Shown in pieces: positions 44,842 to 53,303 of a DNA stretch of 64,000 nucleotides. The DNA lies in contig JBBCIG010000018.1 in the NCBI GenBank assembly GCA_037200685.1, positions 1 to 64,000 of the forward strand. The letters are read 5' to 3'. The DNA comes from JAJKIP01 sp037200685 (lineage in GTDB: Bacteria; Bacteroidota; Bacteroidia; Chitinophagales; Chitinophagaceae). Numbering within the stretch: the stretch's first letter is position 1; each line of letters begins with the position of its first letter. The notes under the pieces are model-generated. The model saw only the letters and a list, made by a program, of their open reading frames with translations. It was not told where the DNA came from and made no database searches. A program made the position numbers and the translations under genes.

Positions 44842-44914
44842 AGAAAATATTTTCAAACTATGAACATATTACCCAGGGTCATCGACTCCGAAACAAGCTG
44901 TAAAGAAATTATAA

Positions 44915-44995
44915 ACTCAACTGCATTACTACTATCATCTTCCGTTGCGACGCTCCGTTCAGGTTTCGGTAATTTTATTGAGCATTTGCGAAGCG
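44915..44995 (+). repeat. Composite intergenic repeat, copy I (short form)
   Basis: CTGCATTACTACTATCATCT, GTTGCGACGCTCCGTTC and TTTCGGTAATTTTATTGAGC blocks. The middle block is missing. Confidence 0.7.
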
Positions 44996-45015
44996 TCTCT
45001 TAATTATGTGATCGT

Positions 45016-45060
45016 TTTCAATTCGTGTTGTTGGTGAAAGAAAAACACCAACAACGGCGT
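45016..45060 (+). repeat. GTTGTTGGTG hairpin repeat, copy 1
   Basis: CAATTCGTGTTGTTGGTGAA, then a perfect 10-bp stem (45027-45036 with 45046-45055) around an A-rich loop and CGGCGTA. Nearly identical to 62822-62864. Confidence 0.75.
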
Positions 45061-45072
45061 AAAACTCCTATT

Positions 45073-45453
45073 CTATTTCTGGCGTTTGAAATAAAAAGAC
45101 ATTTGATTAGTAAAACCAGCAACAGAGGGTGTAGTTTCGGGCCTTGAATTTTCAAAATTAGTATTCGTATAACCATTGTGGTAAGAATTCGAAAGAGGGA
45201 CTACTGCAATAAGTTCCCAACCCTGTGCACCTAATTCTTTCATTCTTTCCAGCATACTGAAAGGCGCACCCATTGAAACACCATCTTCATATCGTTCAAT
45301 CCAGCCTTTGTTATCTGTGTTGCAATACAGGCTACAAGTTTTATATTCCCAGGTTTGTCTTGCGGGTGACGGCTTTGTTTGCCCGTATAGATTCCACGCA
45401 ATTAAAAAGATGAAGGCTAAAAAAATAAGCGGCAAATAGATCTTTTTGTTCAT
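45073..45453 (-). CDS. Secreted DUF4177-like protein
   Basis: 126 residues. A signal or anchor helix (about 5-23) is followed by WEYKTCSLY (about 35), a long loop, and MLERMKELGAQGWELIAVVP with a C-terminal MSFYFKRQK strand. The pattern of WEY, a helix ending LGAQGWELI and a final YFKR strand is that of DUF4177. Function unknown. It is a single gene; a purine-rich RBS-like GGAG sits 8 bp before the ATG. Confidence 0.75.
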   Translation of the reverse strand: MNKKIYLPLIFLAFIFLIAWNLYGQTKPSPARQTWEYKTCSLYCNTDNKGWIERYEDGVSMGAPFSMLERMKELGAQGWELIAVVPLSNSYHNGYTNTNFENSRPETTPSVAGFTNQMSFYFKRQK

Positions 45454-45533
45454 AAATAAATTCTCCTTTTTTTTATGAATATAAGAGATTTTAGAATTAC
45501 CACATTTGAAGTTTGCAATTTCATGTGTGTAGG

Positions 45534-46223
45534 TTACAAATTTTCCAAGATCCCCCTGTAGCTCCTGCCGATAGGAATAGCTATTCCACCCACGCTGACT
45601 TCTTCAGCCGTATATGATTCTATCTTACTTACAGAAATGATATAAGAACGATGAACCCGTTTGAAAAGATGCGCCGGTAAAAGAGATTCCATTTCCGTAG
45701 TGGTCATTTTTGAGAAATATGTTTTTTTAGTGGTGACGATCTTTATGTATTCTTGCTGGCTTTCAATATAAACAATCTCCGCGAATAGAATTTTTATTTT
45801 CTTTTTTTCCGAGTTCAGGAAAATAAAATCTTTTGCCGGGCTTTCCACTGATTTTTGTTTTTCAGTTTTCGCCGCTTTCACTTTATTCACTGCTATTAAG
45901 AATCTTTCAAACTCAAATGGCTTCAACAGGTAATCGGTTACATTTAAATTGAAGCCTTCAACAGCATATTGATGGTAAGCTGTAGTAATGATAACCGACG
46001 GCGGCCCGATCAATGTTTTTAAAAAAGCCATCCCTTTTAACTTGGGCAAATGAATGTCTAAAAAAATAAGATCTGTTTCATGTTGCCTCAACCAGTCCGT
46101 TGCAACAATGGCATCTTTAAAATTTCCCTGTAATTCAAGGAATGGTACTTGCGAAATATAATCCGTTAAAACTTTTGCGGCTAATGGCTCATCTTCTACT
46201 ATAATGCATTTTATGTTAGACAT
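45534..46223 (-). CDS. LytTR-family response regulator
   Basis: 229 residues. A receiver domain (1-120) has the acidic pair CIIVEDEPLA and the phospho-acceptor Asp in DLIFLDIHLPK (about 57), with Lys in LLKPFEFE (about 106). The C-terminal LytTR DNA-binding domain (about 135-229) includes IVYIESQQEYIKI and RVHRSYIISVSKI. It partners the upstream sensor kinase, with which it overlaps by 8 bp. Target promoters cannot be predicted. Confidence 0.93.
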   Translation of the reverse strand: MSNIKCIIVEDEPLAAKVLTDYISQVPFLELQGNFKDAIVATDWLRQHETDLIFLDIHLPKLKGMAFLKTLIGPPSVIITTAYHQYAVEGFNLNVTDYLLKPFEFERFLIAVNKVKAAKTEKQKSVESPAKDFIFLNSEKKKIKILFAEIVYIESQQEYIKIVTTKKTYFSKMTTTEMESLLPAHLFKRVHRSYIISVSKIESYTAEEVSVGGIAIPIGRSYRGILENL

Positions 46224-47337
46224 GACTTGCCAGGTTTATTTTTAAAGTAGCGGTGAAGGCAGACCCGCTTTGCAGCACAGACAGGTCATAGTCTTTATAG
46301 AGTAACTCCAACTGGCGCCGCAGGTTAGAGAGCCCGATATTTTCTTTTAGAGGAAATTCATCGGAAGAGGTTTCCGCGGAATTTTTTACAACAAAAATTA
46401 ATCGCCGGTTATTTATTGTAAGATGAATATCGACAAAAGGTTCGCTTCTTGTTTCAGAAGCCCCATGTTTGAATGCATTTTCCACTAACGGCATCAGAAG
46501 TAGGGGAGTTATGCTTTGCTTCAGGTCTTCTACATCATAATTAAAGTTGATGCGTAAAGATTCGTCGTAACGAAGTTTTTCAAGGGCGATATAATCATTG
46601 ATAATTTTCAGTTCCTGCTCTATTGAAATATATTTTCCACCCGTTTCATAAAGCATGAAGCGCAATATTTTGGATAGCCGTAAGATAGATTCTGGCGCTA
46701 CATCCGATTTATCCCTTGCCAGTGAATAAATATTATTGAGCGTGTTGAATAAAAAATGCGGGTTTGTTTGCGACCGCAGGTAGTTCAATTCCGCCGCTTG
46801 TTTTTCGATGCGTAACTGCTGCGTGGTTTGTTTCAGTTTTACATAATGATAAATCGACCGGCAGATTCCAAAAAAGAAAAAAGCGCTTATGTTGTAAGCC
46901 ATCTGATTTTTGAGGACATCTTTTACATTCGTAAAACCCTTTAATGGAGTATAAACATGTAATTGTATCCCCAACAACCTCCATAAATAGGAACCGTAGG
47001 AATATAATACCATATAAATCCATAAAAAAAGAACCCCCCAAAGGATATTGTGAAGGACAGTCTTTCTTTTCTTCAGTACAAATGGAACTGAATATTCAAA
47101 AAAAAGGTAACTGACAGGAATAAAATAAATAATAGCCCAGAAGTTATTGCGAACGATTGAAATGTGAATAGTAAAAAAGAACTTATCCGTGTAAACCGAA
47201 GATGTATGGAATACACCGATTAAAAAATAGCCAAGCCCGGCCCATAAATAGAATCTAAACAACTTTATATTGACTAATGATTTCACGGTGTCATTTAAGG
47301 ATAAATATCGGCAAAACTTTCTCTTTAAGCGGATCAT
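46216..47337 (-). CDS. LytS/YehU-type sensor histidine kinase
   Basis: 373 residues. Four membrane helices (about 25-150) form the sensor part. The His_kinase domain begins with LRSQTNPHFLFNTLNNIYSL, where the phosphorylated His is in NPHFLF (about 194). The ATPase domain follows with LMPLVENAFKHGAS (about 285) and the G box IGLSNLRRQLELLY (about 336). It is paired with the LytTR regulator just downstream. The stimulus is unknown; Bacteroidota pairs of this kind are numerous. Confidence 0.92.
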   Translation of the reverse strand: MIRLKRKFCRYLSLNDTVKSLVNIKLFRFYLWAGLGYFLIGVFHTSSVYTDKFFFTIHISIVRNNFWAIIYFIPVSYLFFEYSVPFVLKKRKTVLHNILWGVLFLWIYMVLYSYGSYLWRLLGIQLHVYTPLKGFTNVKDVLKNQMAYNISAFFFFGICRSIYHYVKLKQTTQQLRIEKQAAELNYLRSQTNPHFLFNTLNNIYSLARDKSDVAPESILRLSKILRFMLYETGGKYISIEQELKIINDYIALEKLRYDESLRINFNYDVEDLKQSITPLLLMPLVENAFKHGASETRSEPFVDIHLTINNRRLIFVVKNSAETSSDEFPLKENIGLSNLRRQLELLYKDYDLSVLQSGSAFTATLKINLASHV

Positions 47338-47349
47338 TTAGTATCAATT

Positions 47350-47415
47350 CCCACAAAGGCGCTAAGGACACCAAGTCTATTTGTTTATCATTAGTGGCCT
47401 TTGTGTCTTTGTGGG
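47350..47415. repeat. CCCACAAAGG...CTTTGTGGG inverted repeat
   Basis: CCCACAAAGGCGCTAAGGAC at the left and CCTTTGTGTCTTTGTGGG at the right, a third CACAAAG-family element, in the gap between the kinase and the DUF4395 gene. Confidence 0.75.
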
Positions 47416-47450
47416 AAAAGTATTTCCAAAACAAATCACTTCATAAATCT

Positions 47451-48113
47451 TTATTTAACTATTGAAGAATTCTTAACTCCAAACAACTCATAAGGTTGGT
47501 TACTCAGCCGCTCGTTTAATAACCAACCCGTAAGAAATATGGATGTAATAAATACAAGCACTACAAGTAATTGAACAGCGGACGTTTGTTGAATAGCCTG
47601 TTTTGATTTCGGATCACAAATTTCGCCGGCGCATAGCTGTATTTTTTCTTTAAAAAACAACGGATAAAACTTGCAACCCATGCAAATGCCAAAAGCCGCT
47701 TCAAAAAACAGGAATACCAGGCAGGTAAGACAGATGATACCTGTTACCGGGCTGTATGCATTTACTATCACCAGGAAAACAAACATGGTAGCTGAAAGAA
47801 CGACACCCATTGCCCATGCAAATTTTTTTGGTTTTGCACTGACATATTCGGGTGATTGATTACTTACAATCAAACGCCCTGTTATTAATGTGGGAGAAAA
47901 ACGGGGATTAATAAAAACACGAATGATGAAATCAAACAGGAAGCCACTGACGACATACTTGATCGGTAAAAAATCATCTTTGAAAACGACGAAGACCACG
48001 GCGATGAAAGTCGCTAAAAATAATATACCTGCCGCCGCCCTTATTTCTCTTTCATTTAAAACAGGAATGCTGTACCCTTCCACCTGCTCCCCAAATTGTA
48101 TGAGCTTGCTCAT
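47451..48113 (-). CDS. DUF4395 family membrane protein
   Basis: 220 residues with about four membrane helices. DUF4395 features are visible: RAAAGILFLATF, DFIIRVFINPRFSP, and a cysteine cluster CMGCKFYPLFF...CAGEIC (about 142-166). Some DUF4395 proteins are linked with thiol or sulfur chemistry; the four cysteines here may bind metal or form disulfides. Function unknown. A 17-30 base small open frame lies upstream (48190-48249). Confidence 0.82.
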   Translation of the reverse strand: MSKLIQFGEQVEGYSIPVLNEREIRAAAGILFLATFIAVVFVVFKDDFLPIKYVVSGFLFDFIIRVFINPRFSPTLITGRLIVSNQSPEYVSAKPKKFAWAMGVVLSATMFVFLVIVNAYSPVTGIICLTCLVFLFFEAAFGICMGCKFYPLFFKEKIQLCAGEICDPKSKQAIQQTSAVQLLVVLVFITSIFLTGWLLNERLSNQPYELFGVKNSSIVK

Positions 48114-48131
48114 GTATTATTTTTTAATGAG

Positions 48132-48164
48132 AACAAACAGGTACCCCGTGCAGGATACCTGTTT
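48132..48164. terminator. Hairpin upstream of the DUF4395 gene
   Basis: AAACAGGTA (48132-48140 region) pairs with TACCTGTTT around 48156-48164, a 9-bp stem with few T afterwards on the minus strand. It lies between a putative micropeptide and the DUF4395 gene; it may be a weak terminator or attenuator. Confidence 0.45.
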
Positions 48165-48189
48165 GAAGGACGCTTGCAGTTACCATCAT

Positions 48190-48249
48190 TTAACAATGGC
48201 AAAGAACAAGTGTAGTTAAAGCGAGCAGGGTTGGAAGAACGAGTTTCAT
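48190..48249 (-). CDS. Possible 19-residue hydrophobic micropeptide
   Basis: ATG at 48249 opens MKLVLPTLLALTTLVLCHC and then TAA. It looks like a bare signal peptide with a Cys near the end. A hairpin follows 26 bases later. It could be a leader or a chance frame; no homologue is known to me. Evidence is only the residue pattern and position upstream of DUF4395. Confidence 0.3.
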   Translation of the reverse strand: MKLVLPTLLALTTLVLCHC

Positions 48250-48497
48250 ACTAGTAGTTTTAAGTTGACAATTTTTTAGAATGATTGTACCGATCCTTTC
48301 ACAAGTATATTTCATAAATGGGAGTAGTAAAAGTGGTGGTCAACAAACGACGTGTTGGAGTAAACGAACAGCAGGTGTGTGTAGGCCGTTACATTCATTC
48401 CCGGGCATTTTATGCAAATGGTATAAACCCTGTTTAACAGAAGGGTAGAAAATCCATAAATAAGTTTCGAAAAGTGCTGAATCTCCTATTAAAAACC

Positions 48498-48854
48498 CTG
48501 ACAAATATTATAAAACCACAAACTACTCTACCAGGAATACTAACAACATTATCAAAAATACAACCGCAGTTAAGAGAAGTACAAACGATGTTACCATAAG
48601 TACTGTGGAAGTTACTAAAGTTGCCGGGGCAGCTATGAGAACTACAGGGTAAGTTATGAGAACTGCTGGCAATTATACAAGAAGTACAAACTACATTAAT
48701 TAAACCCCAATCAATTTTAAGAAAAGTACAAATGCAGTTACGAGAACTGCAAAGTAACTTACGAAAGTTGCGGGGACGGGTGCGGGAACTACAGGGTAAT
48801 TTGCAAAAAATGCTGACAAAGGTGAGAAAGGTGCAGCTATGTTTAGAACTCCAC
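48498..48854 (+). repeat. Degenerate 21-bp tandem array coding for heptads
   Basis: Seventeen 21-bp units in register. Read in one frame each unit gives a heptad of the form QxxLREL: examples are QPQLREV (unit 4), QSILRKV (11), QMQLREL (12), QSNLRKL (13), RGRVREL (14) and QGNLQKM (15). The frame is broken by TAA/TGA in units 5, 7 and 8 (two are CGA-to-TGA changes). Units 9-17 are open for about 70 codons, with an ATG at 48732. It is either a decayed coiled-coil gene or a 21-bp satellite. The surrounding 964-bp region holds no other gene. Confidence 0.75.
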
Positions 48855-48940
48855 CAATTTTTCCAGAAAAAAGCTATCTGATTTTCGGAATATAAATCTT
48901 CCCCTCTTTATTGCATTTGAACTAATAAAGGATTTTCTAA

Positions 48941-49036
48941 AATGCTGAATAGCGAACAGGAAGTACAAGAGTGTTTCGACCCCGACAAAAGTCGGGGCAG
49001 GCGCAACGAAGCTGATAGTAGCAATGCAGCCTGGGT
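48941..49036 (-). repeat. Composite intergenic repeat, copy J (short form with nested hairpin)
   Basis: TGCTGAATAGCGAACAGGAA, AGAGTGTTTCGA, a CCCCGAC...GTCGGGG hairpin (48980-48997), then AACGAAGCTGATAGTAGCAA. Same hairpin position and layout as copy G but opposite orientation. Confidence 0.8.
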
Positions 49037-49077
49037 AATATTTATTCTAAAAATTTTAAGGCATCGGTAGATTTTAC

Positions 49078-49524
49078 TCAATCCTCAATTGCTTCAATAC
49101 CAAGTTGCTTCAATCGCTCCAGGTGCTCCTTCATGGTGTTAAGTTGTTCCGCCGTGTGTCCCTGCCAATCTGTTATTTCACCAGCAACACGAAGCGGGTG
49201 CTGAGTACGGTATGACTTTGTTGGATTGCCCGGGATTTTTTTGTCCGTTAAATTGGGATCATCTTCAATCGGGCCTGTGGGCTCTACTATATAAATTCTG
49301 CCGGGCCCTTCGCCAAGGGCAAGTTCGGCCCCCCATGTAGCAGCTTCCAGCGTGGCGCTTAGATAAACATACAATGCCTTTTTTCTTTTACCATAGTTTG
49401 AATTAAAGCCGGCTTCAATCAGGTCTCCCTTCTCGAGGCTGGCCTTAGTGCCATGATATAATTTTTGTGAACGTAGGTCATTTGCAGAGTCTATTGGTTT
49501 GTTCCCAGTTGTATTTGTTTTCAT
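49078..49524 (-). CDS. arr: NAD-dependent rifampin ADP-ribosyltransferase
   Basis: 148 residues, full length for Arr. Arr transfers ADP-ribose from NAD+ to a hydroxyl of rifamycins and inactivates them. Family signatures: KLYHGTKASLEKGDLIEAG (about 21-39), SNYGKRKKALYVYLSATLEA, AAWGAELALG-like TWGAELALGEGPGRIYIVEP, and EDDPNLTDKKIPGNPTKSYR. C-terminal REITDWQGHT-like GEITDWQGHTAEQ matches. No mobile element or resistance island flanks it, so it may be a chromosomal gene. It begins the minus-strand run of small enzymes. Confidence 0.93.
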   Translation of the reverse strand: MKTNTTGNKPIDSANDLRSQKLYHGTKASLEKGDLIEAGFNSNYGKRKKALYVYLSATLEAATWGAELALGEGPGRIYIVEPTGPIEDDPNLTDKKIPGNPTKSYRTQHPLRVAGEITDWQGHTAEQLNTMKEHLERLKQLGIEAIED

Positions 49525-49601
49525 TGTCGGTATTGTTTGCGGACACCGGCTTAAAAATCTAAATATGAAGGCGCGGCAAGGAAAAGATCAGCGCTTATAT
49601 T

Positions 49602-50075
49602 TTACTCTTTCGGCTCCCACAGTTGAATTTTATTTCCTTCAAGGTCTAAAATATGAACAAATTTTCCATATTCGGAATCTTCAATTTTGTCTACGATAGT
49701 TACGTTTTCCTTTTTTAATTCTTCAACCAATGCTTCTAAATTTTCTACTCTGTAGTTTATCATAAAGTCTTTTGCAGAAGGCTCAAAATATTTTGTGCTT
49801 TCTTTAAAAGGGTTCCACTGGGTGAGCCCCTTTTTATTGCTGTCATCAATATCCCGCCATTCAAAGCTTGTTCCATAAGGGGTTGTTTCAAACCCAAGAT
49901 GTGTTTTATACCATTCGTTAACTGCGTTTGGGTCTTTACATTTAAAGAAAACACCGCCAATACCTGTTACCTTTTTCATTTTTGTATTTTTTTTGTTAGA
50001 TATAGTTGTTTTAAAAGCAAAACCTAATAGAAACGAAGCCGCAATCAGCGTTATCGTCAATGATATTCTTTTCAT
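49602..50075 (-). CDS. VOC-family protein with N-terminal signal
   Basis: 157 residues. A hydrophobic N-terminus (LTITLIAASFLLGFAFK) is followed by a VOC/glyoxalase-like fold: GIGGVFFKCKDPNAVNEWYK (about 40-59), FEWRDIDDSN, MINYRVENLEALVEEL and a C-terminal YGKFVHILDLEGNKIQLWEP. VOC proteins bind a metal and act as dioxygenases, glyoxalases or resistance proteins; the reaction here is not known. A second ATG (MKKVTGIGG) would give a cytoplasmic protein of about 125 residues, so the start is uncertain. Confidence 0.8.
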   Translation of the reverse strand: MKRISLTITLIAASFLLGFAFKTTISNKKNTKMKKVTGIGGVFFKCKDPNAVNEWYKTHLGFETTPYGTSFEWRDIDDSNKKGLTQWNPFKESTKYFEPSAKDFMINYRVENLEALVEELKKENVTIVDKIEDSEYGKFVHILDLEGNKIQLWEPKE

Positions 50076-50181
50076 TGTCTATAAAATTAAATTTTTAAAT
50101 CAAACGTTTTTTATTTTACCCATAACAGTTGAGATTTTTCTTGAGATAAACATTGGCGGTTCCTGCTGTTAAGCGTTGGGT

Positions 50182-50712
50182 TTATTTTTCCAAAATGTTT
50201 TTCAACGTTGACAAACTGCTATCCATATCTTTTGCGACATGTTTTTGCATCATGGGTATAAATAAGTTTACCGGGTATTTCAATGTGCCGGCATTACTCC
50301 AGGTTACTTTGGTTTGATTATCGGATAATGATTCCATCTCCATGATCATAGTAGCAACAACTGTCATTGGTTTTACAAAACGGATCTCTATTTCAATGCC
50401 GCGCCCTTCAATAATGTTCTTAATTTCCTTTTGTCCTACACCGGCGTTTTTATTTCCGCTCCAGGAATGAATATATCCAACGGTGCCGTCTGTTCCTTTG
50501 AATTCATTTTTCCTGCCAGGGTCAGCCATTGCATGTTTGTTAAACTCCTCCTGGTTTTTGAGCAGTTTTAAATAGTCAAATATTTTTTGCCGTGGCGCAT
50601 TGATGACAATTTCACATTTTACAAAATGTTCCTTCTTCATGAAAAGCGCAATGATCAGCAGGAAGGCGATGATGCCCGCCAACACAAGCAAGATTATAAT
50701 TATGGTATTCAT
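50182..50712 (-). CDS. SRPBCC-family protein with membrane anchor
   Basis: 176 residues. One N-terminal helix (about 3-24), then a helix-grip domain: VKCEIVINAPRQKIFDYLKL, TVGYIHSWSGNKNAGVGQKE, a strand set MTVVATMIMEMESLSDN and a C-terminal helix KHVAKDMDSSLSTLKNILEK. SRPBCC proteins bind hydrophobic ligands in a cavity. No enzyme activity can be inferred. It lies 19 bp downstream of the MFS gene stop region on the same strand. Confidence 0.8.
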   Translation of the reverse strand: MNTIIIILLVLAGIIAFLLIIALFMKKEHFVKCEIVINAPRQKIFDYLKLLKNQEEFNKHAMADPGRKNEFKGTDGTVGYIHSWSGNKNAGVGQKEIKNIIEGRGIEIEIRFVKPMTVVATMIMEMESLSDNQTKVTWSNAGTLKYPVNLFIPMMQKHVAKDMDSSLSTLKNILEK

Positions 50713-50731
50713 TTTATTGTTTGAATTTAAT

Positions 50732-51922
50732 CTATTTTGTTTTCAATTTTATAAATAGAATAAGTCCGCAAATCATAAATAATGCGGCAATTCCAAAGAC
50801 AGCGCCATGGCTATAAGTATAAATAGCGGCGGCCCCGAGCGGTACAATCGTATGATATAAGGCTTGCAGGCTTTGATTCGCTCCCTGGAGCTGACCTTGC
50901 CTGCTTTCATCAACAGACAGGGAAAGCCGGGCATTGTACGAAGGATCAAATAAACCCTCGCCTAATACAATGCAGGCAACAGCGCCGATAATAAGATATA
51001 AAGATTGAATATAGGCACTCAGGAATAAAAGTCCAAGCCCGGCAGCAAGCCCGAACAAACCAACAGCGCCTACAGTTCGTTCACTGAATTTCTTAAGAAG
51101 CAGTGGCAGTACAATTACCCGGGACAGGATATCGCAAACCCCGACAAGTACAAACACCCCACCGATAAATGATGGCCCCCACTTGAATACATCTTTTAAA
51201 AAGATCGCCGCATTAAACTGCCATATATTAAGCCCTATGTAAAAGAATGCACCCATGATAAGTAACGCCCTGGGCTCCTTCAAAGAAAAGATCTCTTTGA
51301 AATGAGAAAATGTATTAAAACTTTTGAGTGTGAGGTGCGTGGTACGTTTTTCAACAGGAAGTGACTCTGGTACAAACAGTATGATGCAGAGCATGGATAC
51401 AAGCGTAATTCCTGCTGTGATAAAGAAAGGCAAAGTAATAGAAGCAGATCCAAGCAAACCTCCGATCGAAGGCCCAATCATAAATCCCAGGCCGATAGCG
51501 CCCCCGAGATATCCAAACCATTTTCCTCTTTCACGAGGTTCTGTACTGTCGGTAATATACGCAAACAGTGTACTCTGGTTTCCGGCTGTAAGGCCGTCAA
51601 TTATTCTTCCGAGAAAGAGTACCCAAAGCGCCCCGCCAATGCCAAGCAACATATATCCTATGGCAGAACCAAGCAGGCTGATAAGTAAAATTGATTTGCG
51701 GCCATAGCGATCGCTGAGTGCCCCAAAAACAGGTGCGGCAAAAAATGTAGCGATAGCAAAGACGGAAACAAGAGCACTCATGACGGCTGCGACACTTGCC
51801 GCCGGTACATATTTATCTAATAGAAATGGAAAAAGGGGAAGTACTATAGTGATCCCTATAGCATTCAGTACAGTAATACCTACGATAATCCAGAGACTTC
51901 CTTTTTTATTTTTTTGTTGCAT
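50732..51922 (-). CDS. TetA-like MFS efflux transporter
   Basis: 396 residues with 12 predicted helices. Between helices 2 and 3 the MFS motif A is GALSDRYGRKSILL (about 66-79), and motif C-like GGAIGLGFMIGPSIGG sits in helix 5, as in 12-helix drug antiporters of the TCR/Tet type. Probable exporter of a drug or metabolite; substrate unknown. Tetracycline resistance should not be assumed. It shares a strand and close spacing with the SRPBCC gene. Confidence 0.87.
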   Translation of the reverse strand: MQQKNKKGSLWIIVGITVLNAIGITIVLPLFPFLLDKYVPAASVAAVMSALVSVFAIATFFAAPVFGALSDRYGRKSILLISLLGSAIGYMLLGIGGALWVLFLGRIIDGLTAGNQSTLFAYITDSTEPRERGKWFGYLGGAIGLGFMIGPSIGGLLGSASITLPFFITAGITLVSMLCIILFVPESLPVEKRTTHLTLKSFNTFSHFKEIFSLKEPRALLIMGAFFYIGLNIWQFNAAIFLKDVFKWGPSFIGGVFVLVGVCDILSRVIVLPLLLKKFSERTVGAVGLFGLAAGLGLLFLSAYIQSLYLIIGAVACIVLGEGLFDPSYNARLSLSVDESRQGQLQGANQSLQALYHTIVPLGAAAIYTYSHGAVFGIAALFMICGLILFIKLKTK

Positions 51923-51987
51923 GTGCTTGTATGCGGAAGTATGGAAAATCTTTTCCTCTTATGTCGCCATTATCTTTCTATTTCTCC

Positions 51988-52599
51988 TTAAGCTCCAACA
52001 GTACCTGTCCTGACTTTCCCGGCCCGCTTATAATGGGCAATAATAACTCCTTTTGATGTAACAATACTCTCCGTTAATTTAAACGCCGCCGGAATGATTC
52101 CATTATCAAAAAGTTTTTTTCCCTTACCTAAAGTTAAAGGATGAATTTTTAGCCGGAGCTCGTCTATAAGATCATTCTTAAATAGCAAGTGAACGAGTTT
52201 GCTACTGCCCCAAACCTGGATGCCAGGCCCTTTTGAGCTTTTGAGTTTTTTGATACCAGCCACGTTTCTTATTACTATTGAGTTTTTCCACCCGGTAATT
52301 AACGGGTCAGACTTTTTCATCTTTTTTGAAATGACATATTTTGTACCTGCATTAATTCCCGGCCAAAAGTCTCCATGCTCCGGCCAGTAGTTGGCCCATA
52401 TCTCAAATGTTTTTCTGCCCAATAAATAATCCGACCGTTGTTTCAATTCTTTTTGTACCACCTTGCCATACACTTCGTCACTGTATGGTGCTGTCCAGCC
52501 GCCATACTTAAAACCTTCTGATGTATCTTCTTTCGGGCCACCGGGCGCCTGTAGTATGCCATCTAATGTTATCATTGATAATACTGTTATCTTTCTCAT
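51988..52599 (-). CDS. RibD C-terminal / dihydrofolate-reductase-like protein
   Basis: 203 residues. MITLDGILQAPGGPKEDTSE (about 8-27) opens the reductase-like domain; RSDYLLGRKTFEIWANYWPE and QVWGSSKLVHLLFKNDLIDE carry the NADPH-binding turns, and RLKIHPLTLGKGKKLFD is the C-terminal signature. These YyaP/RibD-C proteins are common and rarely characterised. No folate or riboflavin genes lie beside it. Confidence 0.85.
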   Translation of the reverse strand: MRKITVLSMITLDGILQAPGGPKEDTSEGFKYGGWTAPYSDEVYGKVVQKELKQRSDYLLGRKTFEIWANYWPEHGDFWPGINAGTKYVISKKMKKSDPLITGWKNSIVIRNVAGIKKLKSSKGPGIQVWGSSKLVHLLFKNDLIDELRLKIHPLTLGKGKKLFDNGIIPAAFKLTESIVTSKGVIIAHYKRAGKVRTGTVGA

Positions 52600-52784
52600 G
52601 GTATTTATTTTTTAGTAGGACATAAAGGTCGACAACAATTTTGTGCCAATAGTGGTGTGCATGCGACAATAGTAGTGGTTGAATGCGAAAGATTGTTGGT
52701 TACCAGTTACTGGTCTTTGCATAATAGGTGGCAGGGTCTTTATGAATTTGTAAGAAGCGTTGCAAAATGCTCATCCGTGTTACT

Positions 52785-52820
52785 ACAGTACAAGTGTGCG
52801 ACGCAACCACAGCTCATCTG
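52785..52820 (-). repeat. Degenerate fragment of the composite repeat
   Basis: On the minus strand GTGGTTGCGTCGCACACTTG and TACTGTAGT resemble the core of copy C. Only about 30 bases are recognisable. The rest of the gap 52600-52844 shows nothing else. Confidence 0.4.
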
Positions 52821-52844
52821 TGTTAATGTCGCTGGTAAACAAAT

Positions 52845-53279
52845 TCACTTTTTTATATTCGTAGCCTCGACGCCATAACGTATTGCCTCTTCAAGAATAT
52901 CAACTTTTATATCTTTCAACGTTTTGAACTTTATGCAATACCCGGTCACACTCGCCTTGCCTAATTTTTTTCCATAGGTTTTGGCTAAGTATGTTTTATC
53001 ATCGATGCCAAGAATGTAGACAGAAATGCCGGTGGTGTTGGCACTGAGACCAACCTGGTAAAACTCCCTCGTTTTTCCGCCGGCAAGCTTCATGGTCTGA
53101 AGTCCATATCCAATATTGGGATTAGAAACTGTTTTGCCTTTTTCGTCTTTACCATCTAAGAACCATAATTTACATTTCGGCATTGCTTCAAGAATGATAC
53201 CGTGCAACGCTTGCATGTCGCTGCGCTTTGGTATGGGTTGACTCGTAATATACTCTTTGATTTGTCCTTCCACGTTCAT
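52845..53279 (-). CDS. DUF1801-family protein
   Basis: 144 residues, no signal. ALHGIILEAMPKCKLWFLDG (about 24-43) and NIGYGLQTMKLAGGKTREFY match the DUF1801/YdhG-like fold that binds small molecules or iron-sulfur-related partners. ISVYILGIDDKTYLAKTYGK follows, ending with GYCIKFKTLKDIKVDILEEA. Function unknown. It sits in the same-strand run of small enzymes. Confidence 0.8.
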   Translation of the reverse strand: MNVEGQIKEYITSQPIPKRSDMQALHGIILEAMPKCKLWFLDGKDEKGKTVSNPNIGYGLQTMKLAGGKTREFYQVGLSANTTGISVYILGIDDKTYLAKTYGKKLGKASVTGYCIKFKTLKDIKVDILEEAIRYGVEATNIKK

Positions 53280-53303
53280 ATATAATATAAAATTACAGGT
53301 TGC

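Noticed and set aside
48498..48854. CRISPR array
   Set aside because: The period is a constant 21 bp with no alternating unique spacer; units diverge as in a tandem repeat.
49078..49524. Recently acquired resistance cassette (arr)
   Set aside because: No integron, IS or attC-like site flanks it and the neighbours form an ordinary chromosomal run.
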